From the NCBI GenBank assembly GCA_964467615.1, contig CAYXRK010000011.1:1-48388 (forward strand): a DNA stretch of 48,388 nucleotides. The letters run 5' to 3'. Under the pieces are notes generated by a model, which worked only from the letters and a program-made list of their open reading frames with translations, made no database searches and was not told the origin of the DNA. Positions 42,001-48,388 of the stretch are shown here, piece after piece. A program made the translations under genes and the position numbers. The DNA is from CAYXRK01 sp964467615. GTDB lineage: Bacteria > Hydrogenedentota > Hydrogenedentia > Hydrogenedentales > GCA-2746185. Each line of letters begins with the position of its first letter. Within the stretch, counting starts at the first letter, position 1.

Positions 42001-44702
42001 AGATGTCGCACGGCCTGATGGCCCAAAGCGGTATCAAGAAGATCCTCAATGACGGGCGCGGGAGAAACGAAGAGCGCTACTACCCGGCTCGTCCCCTCTT
42101 GGTCGAGCGCCCGCGCTTGTAGCGTTGCGGCGTCATTTCCCGACAGGGCCGTGGGCACGCTAACGCTCGTGAACACGGGCGCGGCGCCCGGCAGACCGGT
42201 GCCCTCGCCGATGTACGTAGCTCCCGCCAGCACTCCGTCGTTCGCCCCACCGCTCTCTCCGTCGCCGTCGTCGTCGAGCCGCGGCGATTGAAGCGGGCCG
42301 GGACCGGTAGGAAGACTGAATCCGCTACGCGCGCTCAGATACGCCTCGCCGACGGTCTCACCGCTCGATATGCCGCGCCAAAACAGGTCGGAGAACGAAA
42401 CGCCGCCAGGCAGAAAATGCGCGCGCTGACCTTCCGCGGCGGAAGCAATAATGATACGGTTCGGCCCAGCCAATTCGCCGAGAAAACCTTCAGAATCGCT
42501 TGCGTCGATGACGACCGTCACGTTGCTCGCGCCGATCGCGGCGATGTCGAGCCAAGTCCCCAGCACGTCTGCGGATACGGTCTCCTGGGAATTGAGTCTG
42601 AACGAGTGGCCATCGCCTCCTGCTGCGCCGGAAAACACGACGACCAATTGATCCGCGTCCGCCGCAAATTCCACGAACGCGTTGGCGAGCGCCTCCACGG
42701 TGGCGGGGGCGTCAATTTCGCCGGGCTCTTGGTCGCCGTCGATGTCGATATTCGGGTTCTCGTGCAGTGCGTAAATGTCGTCTCGGGTGAACCCTTGAAG
42801 CGACAGCGCTTCGTACGCGCGGTAGAAGGCCAGCGAAGCGCCCCGCGCGAGGTTGTTACCGTCGTTCGCCGCCGCGAAGCTGCCGGACGTCGCGGCGAGA
42901 ATCGCCTTTCGGATGGGTTTAGCATCGGATTCGAGCGAGAGGTAGTCGATTCGATCGTTGAATGAATCAGCGACAACTATTGAACCGTCGGAAGCCACGC
43001 TGATGCCGGCGGGCACCAGTTGGCCGCCAAGCCGCCCGGGCACGCGGGAAGCGGTATGGAATTGCCCATCGCCGGTGAATACTTGAATCCGAAAATTCTG
43101 CGAATCGCAGACGTACACGCGCGTCGATGCGCCCGCGCCTGATACCGCGATTCCTTGCGGCCCGTTGAACTGACTCTCCTCCGACCCCAATTCGCCCCAC
43201 GCACGGACGAACGCGTAGTTCGCGTCGAATTGCTGGACGCGATCATTGGCGTTGTCCACGACGTAGATGCTCCCATCGTCCGCGACCGCGACGTCGTGAG
43301 GATTGTCGAATTGCCCGTTCCCTGTACCGGACACCCCAAACTTCGCGACGAATCCGCCGTTCTCCGAAAAAACCTGAACGCGATCATTGCCTGAGTCGCA
43401 AACATAGACGTTGCCGTCCGAATCGACGTCGATACCGTGGGGGAATTGGAATTGACCGTTCGCAGTCCCGAACGAGCCGAACGCAAGCACGAACGCGTCC
43501 GCGGTATTGAATCGCTGAACACGATTGTTGCCCGTGTCGACGACGAAGAGGTCACTCGTCGGGGAGTAGGCAACGCCGCTTGGGCCAAAGAACTGGCCGT
43601 CGCCAAGGCCGATCCCTCCAAAGCTCGAAACAATAGTCCCCGCGGAATTTACGCGCGTTACGCGACTGTTGACGCTGTCCGCGACGAACACATTTCCTGC
43701 ACCGTCCTGATCAGCATCCTGAGGAGCACTCATCCGGCCACCGCTGCCCGCCGCGGCCCACTCATCATAGAGATCGCCGGCGGAGGTCAGGAGCTGGACA
43801 CGAAGATTTCCTGGATTGGCGGCTACGACTGTTCCCGTCGGCAAAACCGCGACGCCAACGATATCGTGAATACCGTACGGGCCCTCGCCAAGATCGTCGA
43901 GAAATCCGATTGCTGCTCCCGTCGAGTCGAGAAGATACATATCTGGTTCGGTACCTTGGGAGACGGCAACCACACCCGCGTTCGCTGCAATGTAGGATGG
44001 CGCGAACCCGCCTGCCGGGGAGAAGCTTGCCCAGTCCGCGTCCAGAAGATTGCCGGCAGTGTCGAACTGTTGGACGCGCGAATGCACCGGATCGGTAACG
44101 AGAATCGAGCGCGATGACTCGACAAATGCAATGCCTTTGGGTTGGCCGAATTGTCCGCCGCCCGCGCCAGACGCGCCCCACCCGAGCACAAACGCGTTGT
44201 CCGGCCTGAACCTCTGAATGCGCGAATTGCCCGCGTCCGCAACGTAAAAGAAGCCCTCGTTGTCCACAGCAACGCCGAGCGGCGTATCGAATTGGCCATC
44301 CCCCGCGCCCGGCTGGCCAATCGTGGCCTTTAACACTCCCGCCACGTCGAAGACCAAGACCGTGTTGTGGAATGAATCCGTAACTATGAACTCGATTTCG
44401 CCAGTGGCTGCGGAGGTCCGCGTAGCGATCCCGCCGATTACCCGGTCACTTGTCGGAAAGTTCGTGACGATCACCGAGAAGAACCGTTCGCCGAGGTACG
44501 TGAACCCAGTCAACGTTCCGTCGAAGGCGTCGATCACGTAGACGTTGCCGTCGTGATCGCACGCGACAAGATTAGGTTCTACAAAGTGCCAGGATTGCAC
44601 TATCGGCGGCACGTACTGCCGAAAAACGATCCGTTCCTGAGCAAATGCAGGTAAGAAAATGGATAGCGCGAACGCGCACAAATAGATTCCCCGAAACGAC
44701 AC
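39018..44702 (-). CDS. Giant secreted NHL / caspase-like / BACON surface protein
   Basis: A 1894-residue exported protein (signal peptide 1-21). Domains in order: NHL propeller repeats (about 40-590, units like FDTPLGVAVDNEGFFYVADA); caspase/C13-fold domain 1 (about 598-800); Ig-like (about 840-950); caspase-fold domain 2 (about 957-1140); Ig-like (about 1185-1290); carboxypeptidase-regulatory domain (1296-1376); four BACON domains (about 1379-1473, 1474-1567, 1568-1665, 1666-1760); Gly-Glu repeat; EF-hand pair (DADSDGQLDFAE, DADSDEFLTSAE; 1781-1841); Gly-Glu; C1854; membrane segment (1867-1880). Domain 2 keeps Cys1080 in DACSSG but has GDG where the His-Gly should be; domain 1 has lost both (DASDSEG). 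GTG 44702 follows a G-rich ribosome site. Probably cell-surface bound. Confidence 0.82.
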   Translation of the reverse strand: MSFRGIYLCAFALSIFLPAFAQERIVFRQYVPPIVQSWHFVEPNLVACDHDGNVYVIDAFDGTLTGFTYLGERFFSVIVTNFPTSDRVIGGIATRTSAATGEIEFIVTDSFHNTVLVFDVAGVLKATIGQPGAGDGQFDTPLGVAVDNEGFFYVADAGNSRIQRFRPDNAFVLGWGASGAGGGQFGQPKGIAFVESSRSILVTDPVHSRVQQFDTAGNLLDADWASFSPAGGFAPSYIAANAGVVAVSQGTEPDMYLLDSTGAAIGFLDDLGEGPYGIHDIVGVAVLPTGTVVAANPGNLRVQLLTSAGDLYDEWAAAGSGGRMSAPQDADQDGAGNVFVADSVNSRVTRVNSAGTIVSSFGGIGLGDGQFFGPSGVAYSPTSDLFVVDTGNNRVQRFNTADAFVLAFGSFGTANGQFQFPHGIDVDSDGNVYVCDSGNDRVQVFSENGGFVAKFGVSGTGNGQFDNPHDVAVADDGSIYVVDNANDRVQQFDANYAFVRAWGELGSEESQFNGPQGIAVSGAGASTRVYVCDSQNFRIQVFTGDGQFHTASRVPGRLGGQLVPAGISVASDGSIVVADSFNDRIDYLSLESDAKPIRKAILAATSGSFAAANDGNNLARGASLAFYRAYEALSLQGFTRDDIYALHENPNIDIDGDQEPGEIDAPATVEALANAFVEFAADADQLVVVFSGAAGGDGHSFRLNSQETVSADVLGTWLDIAAIGASNVTVVIDASDSEGFLGELAGPNRIIIASAAEGQRAHFLPGGVSFSDLFWRGISSGETVGEAYLSARSGFSLPTGPGPLQSPRLDDDGDGESGGANDGVLAGATYIGEGTGLPGAAPVFTSVSVPTALSGNDAATLQARALDQEGTSRVVALFVSPAPVIEDLLDTALGHQAVRHLATVELERIEDDTFRANYGNFDFEGSHRVVLAARDDYGAFTLPRISSLNIDDLEVERRAIIVAGGAVNDGVGEAARAMTRRAYDTLVLRGYTAESVQYLSPETTGEGVDAANTLANLSNAITLFGSQGGLDLVVYMVGDGGDGTFRINENETVTASLVEGWFNQIEANIEGPIVLVYDACSSGSFVASVSAPNRIAIGSSAAGECPYFVSNGDLSFSTYFWSRVLLGEDLRTAAAFAGESLRLAGSEQTVTLDDDGDGSVNGPPDGLFAQTFTIGYAGSQASDAPLVGAVTPNSTLNGPTALIVSAVVTATSYIDRVVGFVVPSGVLKNVRPTPVMHLPSIVLAHQGNGHYQGSYDGFSLTGEYRVVVAAFDDHGHIPSRAQSFFVHQLAGSAPASIEGMVMNEATGQPVAGATIVIEEYGDLSAVSDASGTFSFDGLPDREFVLSASATAYQSASVEVDLTASETSVVEIGLLLKGTPRLALSQTELTVPSAQGIATVSILNDGEGALHWSAAVNPGSPWLTIQTAKVQGPGLITLYYSTNASSSSRVGEIQVTATAGVDTPQTITVTQAPNASPVLSVSPLGLTVGGAAGSSIISISNTGQGVLDWDAALTGGAEFLMILRLDDTMLELEYTENTLAGPRQGHVRVTAPGALNGDQTVTINQAGKDTPLIEVVPASLSLGAAGGVTEISVSNAGGGELDWQTFVTTGNDWLSVSASKVIGDGIIQVTYGANEAPDGRTGSLVVHDDNADPATVTVPVVQAGDATPELSVTPTNADVSHEAGTFAFAVENVGNGTLNWDASVTQGSEWLFISSFEKRLGDGGFTVDYEANESEDPRSATVHVSEVGGGQVDVTITQAGAPGGEGEGEGEGEGEGEGEGDGIAVIASNLLTQFEEADADSDGQLDFAEATASIPELTQIQFDQIDADSDEFLTSAELESVAGGEGEGEGEGPGCAAGPPSGRDSTGNAAMILLLLGALRLSSPRTRTSDEPCSG

Positions 44703-44946
44703 GACTTCCCCCCCTTCCAGCCGTCGGACGCCCTAAGCAAATCGTGGCACGAAGTATACCAGATGCGTGTGCGAAATCCGCGCAGGTTGATAAACCTTGC
44801 CCCGAGTTTGCTTCCGTCGGCCCAACTGCTTCCGGCAGATATAGCCTGCGGCTACGACTTTGCGTATCGGCATAAGAACTCCGAACGCTGGGCTTCCCTG
44901 CACCCACCGATATTGTCGCCTCCGCGAACCGACCCCATTAAGATAA
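44703..44946. other. Intergenic region between the two large surface-protein genes
   Basis: No gene or clear terminator was recognised in these 244 bases. The promoter of the giant protein gene should be here on the minus strand. A purine-rich ribosome site (AAGGGGGGAAG) lies just before the GTG at 44702. Open frames in this stretch have no family-like features. Confidence 0.3.
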
Positions 44947-47331
44947 TTAAGAATCTGTTGGTGTTGCCGGTCGGCTTGGACAGCGATACAGTAGCGCCAG
45001 CGCGGTCGCACACAGCGTAAACAAGAGTAGTGACGCGTCGACGCGGCTGCCCGCACCAGGAGTCACAGCCGCCGCGCACCCTTCGCCTTCGCCTTCACCC
45101 TCTCCTTCACCCTCGCCTTCACCCTCGCCTTCACCTTCACCTTCACCTTCACCGCCCAGTTCGACGAGCGACAACTCGACCTCCTGGGTGTCGTCGTCGG
45201 TGAGCAACGTAATCGAACTTCTCGATACCTCGAACCCGCCGACGGATATTTCGACAACGTACTCGCCCGCGCCAAGATTTGGGATGGTGAAGGTCCCATC
45301 GACGCCGGTCTGAACGCCGAATCCCGCTGTCTCCGGTACGATGCGCACGACGACTTGCGCGTCCTCAATGGGCGCGCCGGTTTCATCGGTGACGACACCG
45401 GTGACGCCGCCGGGGAACGCGAACTTCGAGGTAAGGCCGATGTCGACTTCGACGGTTTCGCCCTCGATAGGCGTGACCGAAACTTCCGCCGAGAGGTGTA
45501 AAGCGGAGGACACCGCAAGCGTGAGGGGCCCGTCTTGCTTGGAGCCAAGTAGCTCTGGGCCTCGCAATTCAAAGCGACCAGAGGCGCAGGTGTACACCAC
45601 GTCCACGGCCTCGCCGGTCGCGGTTGCGAACGCAGCCACCCGTGCGCCGACAATAGCGACTCCCGTCTCGGCGTCTCGAACGGCCCCCGCTACGACGGTT
45701 CCGCCTTCGGGAGCGCCATCGAGCGCGGGATTCAACTCCATGCTCGTGCCGATTACGACTACGCCCTCCGAAACATCGGAAAGGTAGCCGGGGGCCACGA
45801 CAACTACCCGATACACGGAGGAAGGAAGTTCATCGATTGAGTAGGAACCGTCTACGTTGGCGACCGCCATATACGCCGCGCCGCCTGCCCCGATCGTCGC
45901 GACCGTTGCGCAACCAATCGTGCCCTCGGTCGCCATGTCTGTAATCCGTCCGTGCAGTTGTCCGGCGCCCGGCACGCGATCGAATTCCGCGCTGGAATAG
46001 AAATAGAGCCGGCCCTGTCCGGAATTCTCGTCCGGCGCTCCGACGACGAGCTCGCCCTTCCGATCTTCGTCGGACGCCAAATCTTCAACGCCCAACACGG
46101 AGAGTCCAAACGCGCCGAACGATTCGGGCGAAAGGCTTTCGAGAACAATGAGTGTTTCGCCGGAAACGACATCCAAAACATACGCGCCTCCGGAGTCAAC
46201 CATTCCACTCGTGTCCTTCCCGGGTTCACCCACGATAAGTTCGTCAGCCCCATCATCCGTCATGTCCGGCACGATGGCGATGGACTGGCCAAATCGGCCG
46301 CCCTGCGCCGCCGTACCGGCCGCAATGAACGTCAACACGCGATAGACGGAAAGCGAAGCGCCGTCGACGATGTACACGCGCCCCGCATTATCAACCGAAT
46401 TCACCGCTTCGAAGGGCGCGCCAACGGCAAAATCGCCCACGCCATCGCCCGTCACGTCGTCAAGTCCCACAACAACTTCCCCGAACGCGCCGAGGGCCTC
46501 GGGATTCGGCGAGGCAACGTCGCCTATCGAGACGCCCGTCGCGCCGCTAATGACATAGACTCGACCCGCATTACCCAAACCGCTGACCGTTTCGGACCGC
46601 GCGCCGACCACGAGGTCCCTGACCTCATCGCCGTCAACATCAGGCATCGTGGCCAATGAATGACCAAATCGGGCACCCGCCGCTTCAGTCGTAGCGGTCC
46701 AAACGAACGCCCGCGTGGTGGGGTTGAGCAAGTGGACCTGGCCATTGCCCTCGCCAGGCGCCGAAATGGCTGCCTCAGCAACGCCATTGCCCAAAATAAC
46801 TTCAAGCGCGGCGACATGTTGGCCGAATGACCCGAAATCCGTCGGCGTTGGCGAATCGATCTGGGAAATCTCCGCACCGGTCGTACCGTCGAGGATCCAA
46901 ACGCGGCCGAATTGGTTGGGCGTCGCGCCCTCACCCGGCGCGCCAATCACGAAGTCCAGACCAACGTCGCCGGACACATCCTCAATATCCGCCGCGCCAG
47001 CGCCGAAAAACGCAAGGGCCTCCGGCGTGGGGCGTGTCAACGTCTGTAACGGCACGCCGCCCGCCGCATCGATCACGTAAACTCGGCCCGCATCCGAGTT
47101 CGCGGCGCCCGGCACGTCTTCCTGCGACGCGCGTGCGATTACGTCGCGGTTGCCATCGCCCGTCCAATCGAAACGGCTGAGTGACAGCGAATCGGGAAAA
47201 CGGTTCACGCCGTCCGTCACATTCGGCGATTCAACAACGACGGATTGCGCGTGCGCTAGGCCACCGACACCGATAATAGCGGCAATGCGAAACACACGGA
47301 GAGCGAAACGAGAATTACGGTTCGTGCGCAT
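44947..47331 (-). CDS. Secreted FG-GAP / carboxypeptidase-regulatory protein with Gly-Glu C-terminal signal
   Basis: A 794-residue exported protein (signal peptide 1-28, ending GLAHA-QS). Residues about 30-460 are FG-GAP (integrin-alpha type) repeats, each with a FGxxV, DVTGDGVGDFAVGAPFE-like core and Ca-binding Asp clusters, forming a seven-bladed propeller. Three carboxypeptidase-regulatory (Ig-like) domains follow (about 462-545, 548-640, 645-725). The end is (Gly-Glu)12, C752, AAAVTPGAGSR, a hydrophobic helix and a short basic tail. It shares this C-terminal plan with the neighbouring giant protein, so both are probably processed and anchored by the same sorting enzyme. A surface or extracellular binding role is inferred. 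Confidence 0.85.
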   Translation of the reverse strand: MRTNRNSRFALRVFRIAAIIGVGGLAHAQSVVVESPNVTDGVNRFPDSLSLSRFDWTGDGNRDVIARASQEDVPGAANSDAGRVYVIDAAGGVPLQTLTRPTPEALAFFGAGAADIEDVSGDVGLDFVIGAPGEGATPNQFGRVWILDGTTGAEISQIDSPTPTDFGSFGQHVAALEVILGNGVAEAAISAPGEGNGQVHLLNPTTRAFVWTATTEAAGARFGHSLATMPDVDGDEVRDLVVGARSETVSGLGNAGRVYVISGATGVSIGDVASPNPEALGAFGEVVVGLDDVTGDGVGDFAVGAPFEAVNSVDNAGRVYIVDGASLSVYRVLTFIAAGTAAQGGRFGQSIAIVPDMTDDGADELIVGEPGKDTSGMVDSGGAYVLDVVSGETLIVLESLSPESFGAFGLSVLGVEDLASDEDRKGELVVGAPDENSGQGRLYFYSSAEFDRVPGAGQLHGRITDMATEGTIGCATVATIGAGGAAYMAVANVDGSYSIDELPSSVYRVVVVAPGYLSDVSEGVVVIGTSMELNPALDGAPEGGTVVAGAVRDAETGVAIVGARVAAFATATGEAVDVVYTCASGRFELRGPELLGSKQDGPLTLAVSSALHLSAEVSVTPIEGETVEVDIGLTSKFAFPGGVTGVVTDETGAPIEDAQVVVRIVPETAGFGVQTGVDGTFTIPNLGAGEYVVEISVGGFEVSRSSITLLTDDDTQEVELSLVELGGEGEGEGEGEGEGEGEGEGEGEGEGCAAAVTPGAGSRVDASLLLFTLCATALALLYRCPSRPATPTDS
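45079..45153 (-). repeat. Hexanucleotide repeat coding for (Gly-Glu)n
   Basis: About twelve copies of a GGTGAA-like hexamer (seen as TTCACC/TTCGCC on the + strand) encode Gly-Glu repeats. Third bases vary (GGT/GGC/GGA, GAA/GAG). Similar shorter tracts lie at about 39361-39416 and 39151-39177 in the neighbouring gene. Such tracts can change length by slippage. Confidence 0.85.
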
Positions 47332-47398
47332 GACTCATATCCCCGTGAAATCGCCTGTAGTATACCAAGCAAGGACTTAAGGGGCCGTGCGCGATACC

Positions 47399-47483
47399 GC
47401 GACGACTCGAACACGTTGATGTCCGTATACGGATGCCACAGATGCTTCAAGTCCGCGTCGCGCATCGTCTGAACGGCGGTCAT
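47399..47483 (-). pseudogene. N-terminal relic of a BioA-like aminotransferase
   Basis: From ATG 47483, with GAGGAA about eight bases upstream, the frame reads MTAVQTMRDADLKHLWHPYT and continues DINVFE. This is the usual start of adenosylmethionine-8-amino-7-oxononanoate aminotransferases and relatives (LWHPYT). After about 28 codons the similarity stops, and the frame runs into the leader of the FG-GAP gene. Only the 5' tip remains, so a deletion or insertion has removed the rest. Short length keeps confidence moderate. Confidence 0.5.
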
Positions 47484-47731
47484 GGGGCGGTTCCTCGGGC
47501 CAGTCGATCTATTTGAGCACATTTGCCGCGTCGAGAACGAGGACGCCGAATGAATACGATTGATGGACCGGTCACCGAGCGGATCCCCAGGCGCTGGGCA
47601 GAATCCGGGCGGATTGAGCTACACTACTCTTGGCGGGAAGCGCTTCGAATCCAACGTCGCAATCGAATCGGCTGGACACGAATTTGTGATCGCCGACCGG
47701 GACGGAACACTTGATCGAATTGACCGATACG
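47484..47731. other. Intergenic region without a recognised gene
   Basis: Open frames on the + strand here (for example from 47560) show no signal, domain or family-like pattern and overlap the lipoprotein frame. No convincing promoter was found. Confidence 0.3.
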
Positions 47732-48100
47732 ATGCGAGGACACTGGCTGACCTTAGTCTCCTTGACCGCCACCGCGGCGCTTTGTTCGTGTACGTCCGTT
47801 CCGATGCCGCGAGATTCCTTTTCCGAGAGCTGGCGAGAAGAGCGCGCGAACGATCTCGAGAACATTCGGGAGGACGAAGCGCGTACGATTCCAATTGTGG
47901 GCAAGGGGGAGAACGCGAAGGCGGCGATCGAGGTGGATAAGGAGGGGAAGGCCAAGCTGAGGGTCGGAAAAGTGAAGGGTGTTCGGGTGAATGTGGACGT
48001 TGATCATGGAAATCCGGAAGCAAGCGTGGGTTACCGTCTGAAATTCGGCGGGAAAAAGAAAAACAATCCGAAGTCGCAAAAACCGTCGCCTTTTGATTGA
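47732..48100 (+). CDS. Small lipoprotein of unknown function
   Basis: A 122-residue protein with a lipoprotein signal peptide: MRGHWLTLVSLTATAALCSC gives a lipobox-like LCSC before TSVPMP, so the mature N-terminal Cys would be lipid-modified and held in a membrane facing the periplasm. The rest is charged and largely hydrophilic (SWREERANDLENIREDEART, then IEVDKEGKAKLRVGKVKGV, a beta-hairpin-like part), with a Lys-rich end. I do not recognise a family. The frame extends to TTG 47711, but ATG 47732 starts the signal. A PHP-type gene follows after 49 bases. Confidence 0.6.
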   Translation: MRGHWLTLVSLTATAALCSCTSVPMPRDSFSESWREERANDLENIREDEARTIPIVGKGENAKAAIEVDKEGKAKLRVGKVKGVRVNVDVDHGNPEASVGYRLKFGGKKKNNPKSQKPSPFD

Positions 48101-48149
48101 CCGGCAAGATCGGTCCCGCGCGACTACAACTAGCGGGAGTGAATCCGAG

Positions 48150-48388
48150 ATGCGAATGAAGTTGGTGATTTGTTTGTCGGCGCTTGCAATGGCCGCTGTG
48201 GCCCAGGACACGCCTGGGCCGCGCAAGAAGGCGATGCAGCGATTCAGCATGGAACGGCTCGAGGCGCAACATCAGGACGTGGAAAAAATCCGGGCGGGCC
48301 GCCGCGAATTGCCGCCGATCGTGATTGGTGGCGCGACGCTGAATGACTACCGGTCGATTTTGCACGCGCATGCGGAGGACTCGGCGCA
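48150..48388 (+). CDS. Secreted PHP-domain-like protein, N-terminal part
   Basis: The gene runs off the right edge after 79 codons. A short signal peptide (MRMKLVICLSALAMAAVAQD) is followed by a charged helix and then LPPIVIGGATLNDYRSILHA, HAEDSA. The His-x-His in ILHAHAEDS is the usual first metal motif of PHP-domain phosphoesterases, here in an exported form. The call rests on that motif alone because the later ligands are outside the window. It may be cotranscribed with the lipoprotein gene. Confidence 0.5.
   Translation, partial: MRMKLVICLSALAMAAVAQDTPGPRKKAMQRFSMERLEAQHQDVEKIRAGRRELPPIVIGGATLNDYRSILHAHAEDSA

Noticed and set aside
45079..45153. TTCACC repeats as a CRISPR or non-coding satellite
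   Set aside because: The units are adjacent with no spacers and stay in frame as Gly-Glu within a long protein gene.
47560..47940. 126-codon frame on the + strand
   Set aside because: It overlaps the lipoprotein frame, lacks a signal or domain and ends in an Arg/Glu-rich run typical of shadow frames.

Overview
This is a GC-rich (about 60% by eye), densely coded stretch of bacterial chromosome. About 46 protein genes or gene parts lie on both strands in short operons. No rRNA, tRNA, CRISPR array, prophage or insertion sequence was seen. The two large secreted proteins at the right end finish in (Gly-Glu)n, a Cys, a hydrophobic segment and a short tail. BACON, NHL, FG-GAP and caspase-fold domains and a pseudopilin cluster are also present. 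This combination suggests an uncultured Gram-negative from the Planctomycetes/Lentisphaerae neighbourhood, with Hydrogenedentota my best guess. The taxonomy is inference; no marker gene in the window settles it.

Layout. 1-8407: the 5' end of mnmA, a secreted serine hydrolase, an MFS transporter with an Old Yellow Enzyme, an SDR, a GNAT acetyltransferase, and an ECF sigma / anti-sigma / DUF4097 operon. 8632-15400: acetyl-CoA synthetase closed by a long perfect hairpin; then a two-component system made of a kinase with a FixL-type haem-PAS domain and an NtrC-type sigma-54 activator, preceded by a well-formed sigma-54 promoter; then a tandem universal stress protein. 15623-19541: a class III CoA-transferase, a QueG/reductive-dehalogenase-like iron-sulfur protein fused to an SCP2 lipid-binding domain, and a TetR regulator.

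19798-25407: a HicBA toxin-antitoxin module, an antitoxin-like orphan with a broken toxin remnant, and small housekeeping or stress proteins (DUF1428, DinB, MoaD-like, epimerase, SnoaL-like, SRPBCC, YciI). A lone RbsC-type permease ends this part. 25450-28736: a membrane-anchored purple-acid-phosphatase-like enzyme, then thiol peroxidase, aquaporin and ferritin as a probable peroxide/iron operon. 28861-34515: type II secretion genes I-J-K-F, facing a TolB-like propeller and a metallophosphoesterase-like protein that has lost its metal ligands.

34678-38818: a TSUP exporter, an enoyl-CoA isomerase-like protein, leuB translationally coupled to a secreted protein, and a second HicBA module. 39018-47331: two large surface proteins, one of 1894 residues with two tandem inactive-looking caspase-fold domains. 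47399-48388: the relic of a bioA-like gene, a lipoprotein and the start of a PHP-domain protein.

The strongest leads are the haem-PAS/sigma-54 regulatory unit with its probable self-activated promoter, the QueG-like-SCP2 fusion, and the giant NHL/pseudo-caspase/BACON surface protein. Functions come from reading motifs by eye; no database search was run.
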